Assembly (NCBI GenBank): GCA_963989385.1
Contig: OZ022513.1
Span: forward strand, 20,381,928 to 20,445,927
Length of the DNA stretch: 64,000 bases
From: Ctena decussata
Lineage: Eukaryota > Mollusca > Bivalvia > Lucinida > Lucinidae
Reading direction: 5' to 3'
In this document: positions 22,895-34,242 of the stretch, in pieces
Layout of the letters: every line of letters starts with the position of its first letter
Numbering within the stretch: the first letter of the stretch is position 1
Position numbers and translations under genes: made by a program
Notes under the pieces: model-generated
Seen by the model: only the letters and a program-made list of their open reading frames with translations
Database searches by the model: none
Told to the model about the DNA's origin: nothing

Positions 22895-23366
22895 AACTGG
22901 TCAAAATAAGTTAAGCCCCATGTCAGTTTTTTTCCACAGGAATAATGTTAAATTTCCAATGTTTAGTTGTTTATTTTTGAAATGCCTAAAACAATTGAAC
23001 ACTCCAACTCAAATCAAACAAGACAACAGTTTCTTAGGTGTAATTTGACAAAGTTTCAGTTGAAAATACCGATTGCCTTTTGATATGTGCTAAATGTTCC
23101 AAGAGTACCCATATCTTTGCCAATTTTACTATAGGAATGATAGGGAATGAAACGGGACATTTACTGAAATGTGTGAAGCTCTATAGAAAATTTATCAATA
23201 CAAATGAAACCTTCAACATCTTGAGAAGACACATTGCTGTTACTTCGCTAAAAATCTTATGCAAAAATCTTTATTCAGTAAAAAGTTAGGATAAAACAAA
23301 CAAGGAAGTTTTTGCATAAAGTCTATGGGAAATTTTCGGCTGGGGCTTAACTTATTTTGACCAGTT
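22895..23366. mobile_element. MITE-like element with 26-bp perfect inverted ends
   Basis: Ends aactggtcaaaataagttaa (plus gcccca) are perfect inverted copies at 22895-22920 and 23341-23366. They are flanked by ATA on both sides (candidate 3-bp duplication). The 472-bp interior has a weak 69-codon frame and no recognisable protein. Confidence 0.7.
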
Positions 23367-24094
23367 ATATTCAACGTTGTCTAATATCAAAAGTTAGAAA
23401 GACAAAATGAAAACAAAATGTATACATAAAGACTTGAAAGAGTGTTATTTCATATGAAATACTGACATTGAAATATGTGGGTGGGTGGGATAACTTATCG
23501 TTAAAATTCAGGTAGGCAACTGATAAAAGAGCGTAGTGTGCCGTAAAAGATCATTTATTACAGAAATCAAGCATGACGAATTAAATTTAATCATTTTTTG
23601 TTTCACAGCTGCCATCAAACAGTCACTTTTACTTTAAATGATCTCAAAAAAGAAGTTTTGAAAGCTTACTTAAAATTTCAATTTAGCACAGGAAGTGACG
23701 TCATAAAAAATGAACACAGCTCCATGATTAGCATATCTTGCAAAAGAAATCTTATGTTTTAGTAAGCTGATATTATGACATATACACTGAAAGAAATTCA
23801 GTATAAAAGACATTACAGGTATCAATTCAGAGCGATTGATATCCAGAGATAGGAAAATTTGAATTTGTCTTTACATAAATATTTCGTCCAGTTCTACTCA
23901 GTGTCCCTACCTTAACAACCATTGTCAAGGCATATTTTGAAGAAAATATCAATGACTGAAATTTTCTAAGTGAAGGTCTTTGGGTGATATGTAAAGCTAA
24001 ATGTTAAGACATAAATGTCAAAAATAGGTCAACATTCCTAGGAATTGCAGACCCATTTACACTATTTCTGCCCCTCGGAAAGTCACGATTTTCG
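23367..24094. other. No feature recognised
   Basis: AT-rich spacer. No gene or repeat supported. Confidence 0.3.
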
Positions 24095-25270
24095 CAATAA
24101 GAGAATTGCACAACCCGCAGGTTAGCACTATAATCACTGTGTGAGTCCGTCCGTCCGTTATCAGTTAGCGAAAACCGTTATCAGTTAGCGAAAACGCTTA
24201 TATCTCTTGAACCGCATGGGATATTTTGACAAAATTTTGCATACTCGTACCTGTCAACATTGTCTAACGACCCGCATGCATAACAACCATATTTGATAGA
24301 CGAGGCTTTGCTGAGCACAAATTGAAAATTTACGGTCAACTACTGAAAATGCTCATAAGTCTTGAACATCGTGGTAAATATGGTTCGAATTTTGTATGCT
24401 TATGTATTTTGACATAGTCCAGCCACCGGCATGCAAAAAAGTGACGAGGCTTCACCGAGCATCAATTTGGCCGGTTCAGCTCTTTCATTGAAAATGCTCA
24501 TAACTCTTGGACCGCTTGGTATATTTGCTTCAAATTTTGTATACTTATGTAATTTAACATTGCCCAGCCACTGGTATGCAAAACATTGACGAGGCTTCAC
24601 CGAGCATCAATTTGGCCGGTCAAGCTCTTTTATTGAAAATGTTCATATCTCTTGGACCGCTTGGTATATATGCTGTGTATACTTACATGTATGTAATTTA
24701 ACATTGCCCAGCCACTGGTATGCAAAACTTCTTATTGCACAACGCGCAGGTTTGCACTATAATCACTGTGTGAGTCCGTCCGTCCATCCGTCCGTCCGTT
24801 ATTAGTTAGCAAAAACGCTTATAACTCTTGAACTGCATTCTATATTTTGATAAAATCTTATTGCACAACCCGCAGGTTTGCACTATAATCACTGTGTGAG
24901 TCCGTCTCTTGAACCGCATTCTATATTTTGATAAAATTTTGCATACTTATACATGTCAACATTATCTAACGACTCGCATGCATAACCGTCTTTTTTGATG
25001 GACGAGGCTTTGCTGAGCACAAGTTGAAAATTTACGGTCAAGTACTGAAAATGCTCATAACTCTTGAACCCCGTGGTGATATGGTTTAAATTTTGTATAC
25101 TTATGTATTTTATTATTGTCCAGCCACCGGCATGTAAAACGGTGACGAAAGTCTAAACAGTATTGCACGACCCAGAGGTGTGCACTTTAATCGCTGTGCA
25201 AGTCCATCAGTCCTTCCGCTGTAGTCAGTGAGTGAAATTGCTCATAACTCTTAACCACATGGTGTAGTTT
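24095..25270 (+). repeat. Cluster of molluscan gtccgtccgt-type dispersed repeats
   Basis: At least four partial units share ttgcacaacccgcaggt, cactataatcactgtgtgag, tccgtccgtccg, cataactcttgaacc and atattttgataaaattttgc. Two more subunits share gacgaggcttcaccgagcat. Arrangement suggests repeated insertion or unequal exchange within one family. The type is common in bivalve genomes to my knowledge; no coding function is seen. Confidence 0.7.
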
Positions 25271-25429
25271 GATAAAATATGCATCATTCTACAAGAAATG
25301 ACCAATTTCATTTCCATACATTCCTTCTGGCACCAGAAACTGATTATTCTACATTCACCACGGATTGTGCACATTACCATCAGTTGATTTCGCATTATAA
25401 TTTGGCATAAAAAGAGTTTGTGGGCTTTT

Positions 25430-25960
25430 TAGCTCACCTGAGCCAAAGACTTACAGGTGAGCTTTTAGTATAGCCATGGTCCGTCGTCTATACGTCCGCC
25501 CGTCCGTCCATCGCTCACCATTTTAAAAGATCCTCTTCTCTCAAACCGCTTGGCCTATCAAAGCCAAATTACATACGATGCATATGTGAAATTAGGGCGC
25601 AGACTCTGGGTCACAATGCCTCAAGATGGCCGCCACGCCCATATATGGTAAAACCCTTCAGTAATGTTTTTCTGTAGAACCGAAAAGCCAATGACCTTGA
25701 AACTTTGTATGTTACATCGGGGACACGACCCCATCATGATTTATTCACATGCTGACCTTGACCTATTTAGGGCAAGGTCAGCTATGGTACCTTATGTTTT
25801 ACACGAGAAAATGCTTTAACAGTACATTTCTCAGAAACTGTTGAAGTCCAAGGTATAATATATAGTATATATGAGTGGCTAAATGACCACATAAAGCTAA
25901 TATGAAATAGGCACTGCCTATGGGCGAGCACATCGCTCTTTACAGTTCTCACCATAGTTC
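25430..25960 (+). repeat. agctcacctgagc-type molluscan repeat
   Basis: Begins with a short inverted pair (agctcacctgagcc and acaggtgagctttt), then gtccgtcgtctatacgtccg, ctcaaaccgcttggcctatc and caagatggccgccacgccc. This is a recurring family of mollusc genomes by my recollection. No coding function. Confidence 0.6.
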
Positions 25961-26055
25961 AGAGTAGTGCCATAGTATTGTACTATTTTTTTTTTCATTG
26001 CAGGATTCGTTCATAAATACTGTTACAGCATTGTTATCTATACAGATGATACTTC

Positions 26056-26229
26056 TGTTACAATTTCAGGTATATAAACACTTCAACAACCTTGCTGTAG
26101 AAGACGGCTTTTATGGCAACGCGGGTAGAGTGGCAGGCTCTTTCACGAAGATAAGCAACGGAGATCGCGGTTACTACCTGGTTGTGTGAGCGGTTGCTTG
26201 ACTTGGTGTACGTCCGGACTTACGCTACA
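26056..26229 (+). repeat. 5' LTR of the 5S-containing TRIM
   Basis: 174 bp from TGTTACAATT to CTTACGCTACA. It contains TATATAAA at 26071-26078 and the 5S-like segment at 26144-26193. Here the 5S boxes are damaged: aagAtaagcaacg instead of aagttaagcaacg, and ggttCtaccTgg changes in the C-box region. Confidence 0.85.
26144..26193 (+). pseudogene. 5S rRNA-derived segment in 5' LTR (damaged)
   Basis: Aligns with the internal control region of animal 5S rRNA: cacgaagataagcaacg (A-box), then cgcggttactacctgg and gtgtgagcgg (C-box). There are several changes relative to the 3' LTR version, including in the box C core ggatgggtgacc. As a Pol III promoter it is probably weak. Confidence 0.75.
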
Positions 26230-26231
26230 TT

Positions 26232-26247
26232 TGGTGGCAGCGGTGAG
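26232..26247 (+). promoter_or_regulatory. Primer-binding site, tRNA-Leu type
   Basis: TGGTGGCAGCGGTG begins 2 nt after the 5' LTR. It is complementary over 14 nt to the 3' end of a tRNA-Leu (acceptor ...caccgctgcca plus CCA), as I know those tRNAs. This marks the start of minus-strand DNA synthesis. Confidence 0.75.
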
Positions 26248-26397
26248 ATAGGAGATGACATCTCCATCATCTCCGGACCCAGGCTTACAGGGAAAGGTGT
26301 CCCTGGTTGGATTGCATAAGCGCCGCCCTCGGGTCTGCTATGGGGCTATGGGAGCAGCTGGTGACTTCAGGACGAAGTCAAGAGAAGAGGTGGAGGC

Positions 26398-26410
26398 GGG
26401 GGGGAGGGAA
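26398..26410 (+). promoter_or_regulatory. Polypurine tract of the TRIM
   Basis: Uninterrupted purines gggggggagggaa immediately abut the TGT of the 3' LTR, the expected plus-strand priming site. The upstream 15 nt are also purine-rich (gagaagaggtggagg). Confidence 0.75.
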
Positions 26411-26584
26411 TGTGACCGGTTCAGGTATATAAACACTTCTACAGCATTGCTGTAGAAGCCGGCTTTTATGGCGACGCGGGTAGAGTGGAAGGCTCTTTCA
26501 CGAAGTTAAGCAACGGAGATCGCGGTTAGTACCTGGATGGGTGACCGGTTGCTTGACTTGGTGGGCGACCCGTCTTACGCTACA
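26411..26584 (+). repeat. 3' LTR of the 5S-containing TRIM
   Basis: 174 bp from TGTGACCGGTTC to CTTACGCTACA, with TATATAAA at 26426-26433. It preserves the 5S-like promoter better than the 5' LTR. Confidence 0.85.
26499..26548 (+). pseudogene. 5S rRNA-derived segment in 3' LTR (boxes intact)
   Basis: cacgaagttaagcaacg followed by cggttagtacctggatgggtgacc reproduces the A-box and C-box region of animal 5S rRNA with few changes. The rest of the 120-nt gene is not recognisable, so this is not a 5S gene but a captured promoter region. Confidence 0.8.
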
Positions 26585-26588
26585 CTTC

Positions 26589-26999
26589 ATCACAAACTTG
26601 AAAAGACTCAAACGTTACATAAAATACACTTACTAATGCGATGTCCCATTGGAAAAATATGTGACGGCATGTTCTCTACGGCGCTTTCTATTTCCTTTAA
26701 ATTTCACCCGACTTTCGGCCTCTTGCATTTCGATTGGTGAATATGTAGTGATCTACCGTCACAGAAGCGGTTAACTTTTGACGTCATCCTGTTTTTCTCA
26801 AACGGAACGTTTGGCTTCATTACATAACGTAGCGACAGACAGACTGTACGACCTCTTTTTCTTACCATTTTATTGATTTCTATTCAAACCAGTCTAATTT
26901 GGATAACAATTTCCGTTTTGGTGTCGTAACGAATGAAATTTCATTGTGTGGTAATTGTAAAACAATATGCCTTTCCACGCGTCTACCATAGAGCTCCCG
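26589..26999. other. No feature recognised
   Basis: Spacer after the TRIM; no gene or repeat identified. Confidence 0.3.
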
Positions 27000-27480
27000 C
27001 TCTTTCAAAGCTCATACGGAGCTTTGAATTGCAGGCGCTACGCACCTGCAAGCGAGTGCTCGTAATTATGTTGCTAAAGGTCAAGGTTATTCTTTGATCT
27101 TTGTTCAAGGTCACAAAGAATCTATTGCCTGTCAACATTTTCAAACATCTCCTTGAAACAGCTGGGCTGATTGAAAACATATTTCATATGGAGTCTTTCT
27201 TGGTCGTGGGGTGGGGGGGGGGGGGGGGGGGGGGGGAGGGGGGGGCGCAAAAGTTGGTTCAGATGGTCTTGGTCACAAGACTAAGATGGCGGCCATGTCC
27301 GTATTTAATAAAAATCTTAAAACATTATTCTCCTCCAGAACTGGATTTGGCCAGTTCAACCAGAGCAGCTGAAAACAGGACAAAGCGAAAAGAGATTGTT
27401 GTTGCGAAGTCATCTGTGGTGCCCCAACGACCTTGCAAGGTTAATGGATGAAATAGAATAGAATAGATGTAGTACACGTT
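27000..27480 (+). repeat. Fragments of molluscan repeats and a G-run
   Basis: Contains caaagctcatacggagctttg (hairpin-like), ggtcacaagactaagatggcggccatgt (related in style to 25620), and a G-tract of roughly 35 nt at 27209-27246. It ends with a LINE-tail-like stretch (ctgtggtgccccaacgacc, aatagaatagaatag). Individual boundaries were not determined. Confidence 0.45.
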
Positions 27481-27535
27481 TGTATTAGCGATATATTTGC
27501 CAGTGTTTGAAACCTAAACGCTGTTGGTTAAAAGA

Positions 27536-27771
27536 TGATTGATTTGGGTTAAACGGCCCATTGAGACAGTGTTTCAGTCTATATCGGGCCGTCTTCCAGG
27601 GAGAGAGAGGAAGAAAGAAGAAACACGATAGACGAGAGAAGAAATGTCCAAACACCCCCACCCGCACATACTGATGGCACAGTAGGCCTTTGCCCTACAT
27701 TGTTCCAAATCAGTAGGACACCCTGGCACTTGAAGTTACTCACAGCACCATCGCACCACCCGGCCGCCCCA
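27536..27771 (-). mobile_element. SINE-like retroposon (family with CAATC/AACC tail), full copy
   Basis: Flanked by a perfect 10-bp duplication GGTTAAAAGA (27526-27535 and 27772-27781). Read on the minus strand it starts TGGGGCGGCCGGGTGGTGCG and ends in accCAAATCAATCA, a short AATC tail. Copies at 61479-61695 and 47424-47588 share the body (atttggaacaatgtagggca, cgggccgttt region, ggacatttcttctctcg). I see no clear tRNA A/B boxes in the head. Confidence 0.75.
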
Positions 27772-27899
27772 GGTTAAAAGAAGTGGGTGAAATAGAATTG
27801 CGAATAAGATCCATGACCATTTTGACTATTATCTACATTGACTACTAACAATCGCACAGTCACTTGGAAATGATACCTTTCAGGGCCATACCGTTTCTA

Positions 27900-27968
27900 G
27901 GAGCCCCGGTAGCTCAGTAGGTTAAGGGCTACTGATCTAGCCGTCCTGGGTTTGAGCCCCGCTACTGG
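27900..27968 (+). repeat. tRNA-like segment, probably a SINE head
   Basis: gagccccggtagctcagtagg has a consensus A-box (tagctcagtagg), and gggtttgagcccc resembles a B-box 40 nt on. The anticodon arm would have a 6-nt loop and the acceptor stem is imperfect, so it is not a functional tRNA gene. No tail or duplication was established. Confidence 0.5.
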
Positions 27969-27989
27969 GCCGCTAGAGGCGAAAATCTT

Positions 27990-29737
27990 TCTAGCAGTAA
28001 ACGGGGTTCCATTGCACGCAGCATTTCATTATCACCCTCCCATCTTCCTGATATGATTAAAATACTGTTAAAAAGGATGTAAAATTACGTCATCCACCCA
28101 TCCATACCGTTTCTGCTTGAGCAAGTGATTGGCTGTTGTATATACAGTAGTGAGGGTAATGTAAATGACTGGAATGATTACGGTTTTAAGCATCTGTTTG
28201 TGACCATTTATTCAAATTTGACATGCAGTTACATCAGATGCAGCAGACGACACTGACGAGGTCCTGATTGAAAACCGGCTACTAAACTGTATACGACACT
28301 GCAGCAGACCTTTCTATGGGATTCTTTTTAAAGAATCCAACTTGTTTATTTTGATTTATATTTACCCTACTTTTTGGCGCATCAAGACCAGTAAGAGAAA
28401 TTATCCAAATCTCTGAAGAAAAAAATATGCTCCTGATGGAAACATTTAGTTTCTTTAAGCAGCCCCGGATCCAGGGAGTGGGATTTGGGGCTTCAGCCCC
28501 GCCACTTGGGTGTGGTTAGATTAAAATTTATGTTGTGGCATCTCATTAGAATTGCCTCGGCGAGGCGATTCTTATGTGATATCACAACATATAGTTCAAG
28601 ACAAAAAAAGACTTTATCAAAAAATCTCATCAAATTTATCCTTTATTGTGTCATTTTCAACCCCTCCCCCTCCACCCCTTCCTTCCCAAATACATATCGA
28701 AACCCCCAGCCCCACCAGTATATGGTGGTCTGAATCCGGGCCTGTTAAGAGTCTGCGCCAATTTAAGGCCACATGTTTAAGTTGGCCACTAATAATCACC
28801 TCAAATAGGCCGTTTCCAGTACCAGACATCAATGGATTCTCTTTATCTTAGAAGTTATCCATGTCATGAAATCCCTTCGCTCTAGACTCTACACGTATGA
28901 AAGGAGAGTTTCTCTCTAGAATCCATGTTATTCCTTATCTTAAATCTCCATATTCCAAAAAGTGGATATTGGGGAGTTATGAAACCCAAAATGTGTCTTG
29001 AAAAAGTAACAAAATACAAAAGAGTTGTGGCTTGTAATACTAAAGACAATTACTTCCGTTGCAAGTGTATCCATAAAGTTTGACTTTTCTATCCGATCAT
29101 ATTTCAAACTTTTCTTTGTTGTGAAATGGTAAACCAGATTATACTGCTCTTTCAGATGCAATTCGCTTTGTATTTACAAGATTTGCTTTGATGAACTTAA
29201 CGTTAACAAAGACAAAATTAAGCACTTAAACTGGCTCTATAAGGATTATTGTTTCACCTTTTATTTTCTGTTGTGTCTTTGAAGGTTTAGGATTAACTGC
29301 AATCTGAAACCCATTGCAACTTCACTAGGAACGGTTCTGTGTTTAGATTCTAGCTACATTAAACATATCCTCCCTTATGTCCGTGTTTTGCAACTTTCAG
29401 GCAATGGTAGTTAAGGTTGTTCGCGTTTGAGAGATTATATATGGCTATCTAAAATTTGATGTCTTTTACTGCTATGTCTAGCAGATTACGACGGTAAGAA
29501 TTGCTCGGAGAGTAATGTCCATTGCCTGCCGAGATCTGCCCATAAATTTGTGTTTCAAACGTACAGGGCTTAGCGATAATGTAAAAAATAATAATATAGA
29601 AATGATGCACATATATCAAACAAAATTTAGTTAAGGGACATTTATGACGTTACCAGCATTATTTGATAAAACGTCTGCTCAGTAGATGTAAGTCATGGGG
29701 GAAAAAAAACAGGATTAAACTAATTGAAAAATTCTGG
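27990..29737. other. No gene recognised
   Basis: About 1.7 kb. Short frames at 28485-28851 come from a C/T-rich tract (cccctccccctcc) and have no domain character. No RNA gene or repeat family shared with the rest of the window was found. Confidence 0.3.
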
Positions 29738-29970
29738 TCAGGACATGCGCACTCCGCCCAGATGCCCATTCAGGACATTTGCACTCCGGACAGATGACAG
29801 TTTATGACATGCACACTCCACACAGATGACATTTTAGGTCATGCACACTCTGCACAGATGACAGCACATGACGTGCTTACTTCGTAAAGATGGCTGTTTA
29901 GGACATGCACACTCTGCACAGCTGTACAATGCAGGACATGCGCACTCTGCACAGATGACCATGCAGACAT
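29738..29970. repeat. Minisatellite, unit about 36 bp
   Basis: Six to seven degenerate units of aggacatgcacactctgcac followed by agatgac and a variable spacer. The Cys-rich minus-strand ORF over it (AECACP repeats) is a by-product of the repeat. Confidence 0.75.
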
Positions 29971-30328
29971 GACAATACATGCCGAAATCAACTATACATT
30001 TGGATATGTTTTTGAGCAAACAGTGCAGACCCAGATCAGACTGTTCCTGGAGGAAGAGTTTGATCAGGATATTCAGTGTGTGTCAGTCGATAAGCATTGT
30101 ATAACTGCTTTGAAGATGAAAAGCTTACATTTTAAGGGCCGTTATAAATTTACTTTAGGTATCCCAATATTTAGAATTTTGCGACAGACTAAGTGATTGT
30201 TACGAAATCAAGTGAGGTCAGAAATGTGCCGTCAATCCTCCCTTTTAGTAAGTACGGGAATTTGCCGTGCTCCCTCTTTTAAGCATATTTTGTTTCTGAT
30301 TGTACTCAGCGCATATACGGTTATAATT

Positions 30329-30400
30329 GAGCCGCGACACGACAAAACCAACAATGTGGTTGTGCGCCCAGCGCAGACTCGGATCAGCCTGGGCATCCGC
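30329..30400. mobile_element. Palindromic MITE, W4 family, left part only
   Basis: Matches the first 72 bp of the family (GAGCCGCGACACGACAAAAC to gggcatccgc), then stops abruptly. The missing remainder is not found beyond the neighbouring 30441-31939 element, so this is a truncation rather than a simple interruption. Confidence 0.8.
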
Positions 30401-30440
30401 GATGTGTTCGGGTACAAAATTGGGACAGGTTTATTTTACA

Positions 30441-31939
30441 TGCCAATAGGAGATAACGGGAATCCCCGCAGTGACGTCATCGGATGATCACGTGGGTAGC
30501 TTGGTTGGCAACAGATTAGCCAGCGGACAGTGTTTTTCTATAGGATAGTCTGAAGTGTAATCACTAAAATGCGTAAAAGATGATTAAAATAAGTGCGAAT
30601 AAATAGCTACTGATTTAAAACAATTGGAAATACTGTCATATGAAAAAGAAATCATTAAATTGAATTCATCTAGTAAAACGCGTATTTGGATAAACCCATT
30701 AACGTAACCGGACTTTTTTTTCTCAATAACTACGACTGAAAAAATATTAACAGAATAAAATGAAAATACTGCAGATCAGTATTTTAATCTTTTCTACTAT
30801 AAATTGTATTTATTAGTATAAATAGGATAAGATGAAGAAAAAAATAGAATATTATATCTAAGAGAACTTAAGCGGAATTACTGTAAAATGTCGGTCGGAT
30901 TTAGGGACAAGAAAATTGAAAATAAAAATAATAGACATAATAATATATATCGATGGTTGCGATTTCTTAAAATTCTGTGAACAATAAAGAAAGAAAGAAA
31001 AATAAATAAAATAGAGGGAGCCATACGTTTGTGCTAACGGATAATTAGCCGCACTCGGCGCACAAACAGTTTATTTTAGATACATGTTTATTTCAAATTG
31101 TCACCACAGGACACCCGCGGCGTGTTTTGAACTATAATACGACGTCCTTGATCAAAGGATCCACTAAAGACCGCGAATATACTATTATACAATAGGAAAC
31201 AAACATTTTCAATTCAGAAAATTAACAAAGGATACAGACTCAGATCCTTTTTATTAGAGTATCTATGATAAAAAGTATATAATTGTATTTTGTGAATATG
31301 AGATCTAACAAGTTAAGAACAGTTTAATGCTAACAAAATTGAATTTCGCATTTCATCTCGTTTCAGTGTATCCTAAAACAAGTAAATGCCACCTAAAATA
31401 TTGATTTTATAACAGTTTATAAAATTCTATAATAGAGCTAAGCCAACAGTACTTTTTGGAAGTTACATGAAGTTCAAAAGCTTGAACTAAGAAATATAAA
31501 AGAAAAAAGATATGCATCTAGTCATTCATCAACGATTCACTGCCATTTATTCAGTCATTCATTCATTTAATGGTTTGTTTGTCCGTTCGTTCATTCATTG
31601 TATTTTTCGTTTCCCCTTTCAGTACACGCTACATCATCTAGACTTTTATAAATTTGCGCTATGAACATTTGTGATATAAAGGAAAACAAAATACATTTTT
31701 GAAGCATTTTAGCACGCAAGTAAATCATGAAATTCAATTTCATTAGAGAAAATGTAAGCCTTACATATTATCTGTCTAAAACATTAACATTTTGCTGTTT
31801 TAAATTGATAATTTACACAAACAATCACGCGTATTAACTATATTCTATAATGCTGTATCAACCTTTCTGCCAACCAGACTCGGGGAATCCTCCAGGTATC
31901 TTATCAGTGACGTCACGCTTTTATCTCCTATTGTTGGCA
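30441..31939. mobile_element. AT-rich element with complex inverted ends, 1.5 kb
   Basis: Left end tgccaataggagataacggg, gcagtgacgtcatcgg and cttggttggcaacag is mirrored at the right end by ctgccaaccagactcgg, atcagtgacgtcacgc and ttatctcctattgttggca. The arms are about 70 bp with indels. The interior is very AT-rich and non-coding. No certain target duplication. Probably a non-autonomous DNA transposon. Confidence 0.6.
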
Positions 31940-32489
31940 CAATTCTTTCTTTTTCTGATATTTGTCTACTTTGGAGACGTACTTTAGACTGGATGCGCTA
32001 CTTATGTTTCCGGTGGTACAGTAAATGGGTTTTGCCGTGAGACTTAGTCATAAGATGCAGTCTATTTTTACCACAAATCATCTGCTTGTAACCAACGTCG
32101 ATCGTTTCATAAATTTCATATGAAATTACCACTCGTGTAAGATTCCCTTTTTGTGTGTTCCAGTTTTCGATTTAGGCTTTTTAAACTTGGCATCAAACTT
32201 AGAAACCGACAGCAATAAATTCATTTAAGCAGTAGTCTAAAATAAAAACAGACACCCCGTATAAAAAGTGAAAGGCTGTTAAATAAAACGGGTTTTCCAA
32301 ATTACGAATTTCAAAATGTAAAGAAGCAACAGACCAAAACAAAAAATAATCACAAATGGTAAGATACCGACAAATGCAATTTATCAAACTTTGCCCTTTA
32401 AAACCCCGAGCAAGGCATTCCCAAAACCAATGCACATGTCTAGTTTCAAGAAAATCTGTCAGAAAATTCTCAAGTAATCAAAAGGAAAA

Positions 32490-32600
32490 AAGTGCTCAGT
32501 GCCGGACGGAGAGACATACGACGGACGGACAACTACACGGACAGTCAGGGTGAAAACATAATACCCCAGCACTAACGTATGACAGGGTATTGAAACTGAC
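32490..32600 (-). repeat. taccccgct/gtccgtc-type repeat fragment
   Basis: The inverted run gacggacggacaactacacggac and aataccccagcac...acagggtatt correspond in reverse to 62560-62700. A related fragment with gacggacagacaggcagac lies at 20930-21000. Confidence 0.5.
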
Positions 32601-34032
32601 AACATATGGAAAACTTGACTGTGACAGAAAGCTAGTCCAGCATTTTAGCAGATGAATCAACTGTCTTCATAAAACTAGTAGTCGAACAAAAGCGTTGATA
32701 CGACTATTAGCCGACTTTAATATAGAAATGTTTCATAAAATGATATGTTAGCATTACATAATGATAATTACATGATTCTGGAAATAAACATCACGCTATA
32801 CCATCTTATGATTAAGTGAGCCGTATCGCATAAAAAGAACATTAGGGCGTGTGCAATCAATAAATAATTACAAAATCGTGCTAATCCGCCCATCGATATC
32901 TCTCGTTTCAAGAATAAAAACGCTGTTTTGTTCAATCAAACAGGAATGAATATGTTTAGACCTCCGTGGATGCGCAAAGTTTTCCCTGGACTAAGCACGC
33001 CACAGAAGTCTGTGCACATGGCATCACTTATGTTTGTATATGTATACCGATGTCAGTACATTTGTATAGAAAGCGCCAGTTGAATGTGTGGCAAGGGCAT
33101 AATATTGAAGCAGGTACGGCACCCGGTATGAAAAGGACACTGAACTCCTTGTAAGATTCAAAAACTGTCGCGATATGTATAGGTAGTTTGCGGAACGGAA
33201 AAGAACATTCAATTCCGTTGCGCAAAATACAATTAGCTAAACAGGCTATATGTTTCCAAATTGCTAAATGCCACATTTAATACGACACATCTACTCTTTC
33301 GCCCACTGTTTTACAATATAAAAGTAGTGTAAAAGGACAATAAACAGAAAATGATACTTTAAGTACATTTCATGGGTGTATGGCGTAGATAGAAAAATCC
33401 ATCAAGAGGGGCACTGATCAGCATCACGAGTTTTTTTTTCCTTTTTTTTTCTTGCATACCTTTTTGATTTACAATATTCGATTTTCAAGATAGCGCTTGC
33501 TACAGAGTGTAATTTATGTCACTAAAGGGTTTCTACTCAATTTCAACGAAGCCGACGCTACTGATGACTTCTGTTCGTTTTTTAACGTTAACGTTTATGT
33601 ACATAAACTGACGTTATTTTTTCCGTATTCATGATATATTGCCTGTAAACACAAACGTCACTTGACAACGTGGATACGTGACCTCCTATACAACCAATGC
33701 GATTGGATCTCTTCATTTTTTCCAGTCTCGAATGAGATAACAGGGATGAGATAAGAATCGTTCTTTAAAACCAAACATACGGTTGGGGCATAGTGTTTGA
33801 TAAACACATTTTCTAGTTTAAAGAAACTTAAATCTTGTTATAAAGGCCTCACCTGGCATTGGCTTGGCGCTACAAAATTATGCATGTATGTTTCTAGATT
33901 TATGATGCTTTGAAAGAATTCATTAGAATGAAGTCTTTGAGAAATGCTATCAAATTTTCATCGTGTTGTTACTATGGATAAAAACTGATTATAATGTCAT
34001 TTTAGTGCGTCAAAATATTATAGATAAAATTT
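32601..34032. other. No feature recognised
   Basis: AT-rich, no gene or repeat identified in 1.4 kb; a gttaacgtttatgtacataaactgacg hairpin-like tract (two halves: gttaacgtttatgtac and gtacataaac) lies near 33587. Confidence 0.3.
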
Positions 34033-34242
34033 GAGCCGCGACACGAGAAAACCAACAAAGTGGTTGTGCGCCCAGCGAAGACTCAGATCAGCCTGGGCAT
34101 TCGCCCAGTCTGATCAGAGTCGTCGCTGTCCGCATGGACACTTAGCTACCCTTTAAGCGCTAGCAAAGTGTCTGATCAGACTGAGCGGATACCCAGGCTC
34201 TGGGCGCACAACCACTTTGTTGGTTTTCTCGTGTCGCGGCTC
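34033..34242. mobile_element. Palindromic MITE, W4 family, internally deleted
   Basis: Begins GAGCCGCGACACGAGAAAAC and ends tcgtgtcgcggctc. About 25 bp are missing from the second arm (caggctctgggcgcac), and the flanks no longer show a clean duplication. Confidence 0.85.

Larger units (their letters stand above)
26056..26584 (+). mobile_element. TRIM LTR retrotransposon with 5S rRNA-derived LTRs (Cassandra-like)
   Basis: Complete small LTR element: 5' LTR 26056-26229, primer-binding site from 26232, 181-bp internal region, polypurine tract to 26410, 3' LTR 26411-26584. Both LTRs are exactly 174 bp, begin TGT and end TACA. CTTC on each side (26052-26055, 26585-26588) is a 4-bp target duplication. 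There is no gag or pol and no credible ORF, so mobilisation must be in trans. Each LTR carries a TATATAAA box and, downstream, a 5S rRNA-like internal promoter. I count about 20 differences in 174 positions between LTRs, so the insertion is old. The closest known architecture is the plant Cassandra TRIM family. Alternative: a 5S-derived SINE pair in tandem, but primer site, polypurine tract and LTR ends argue against that. Confidence 0.85.

Noticed and set aside
26499..26548. A 5S rRNA gene
   Set aside because: Only the promoter part of the 120-nt gene is recognisable and it lies within an LTR.
27209..27246. Long G-run as a functional G-quadruplex
   Set aside because: Simple homopolymer expansion; length may be unreliable and no positional context suggests function.
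29738..29970. CRISPR-like array (36-bp spaced repeats)
   Set aside because: Units are degenerate without distinct spacers, and the context is eukaryotic.
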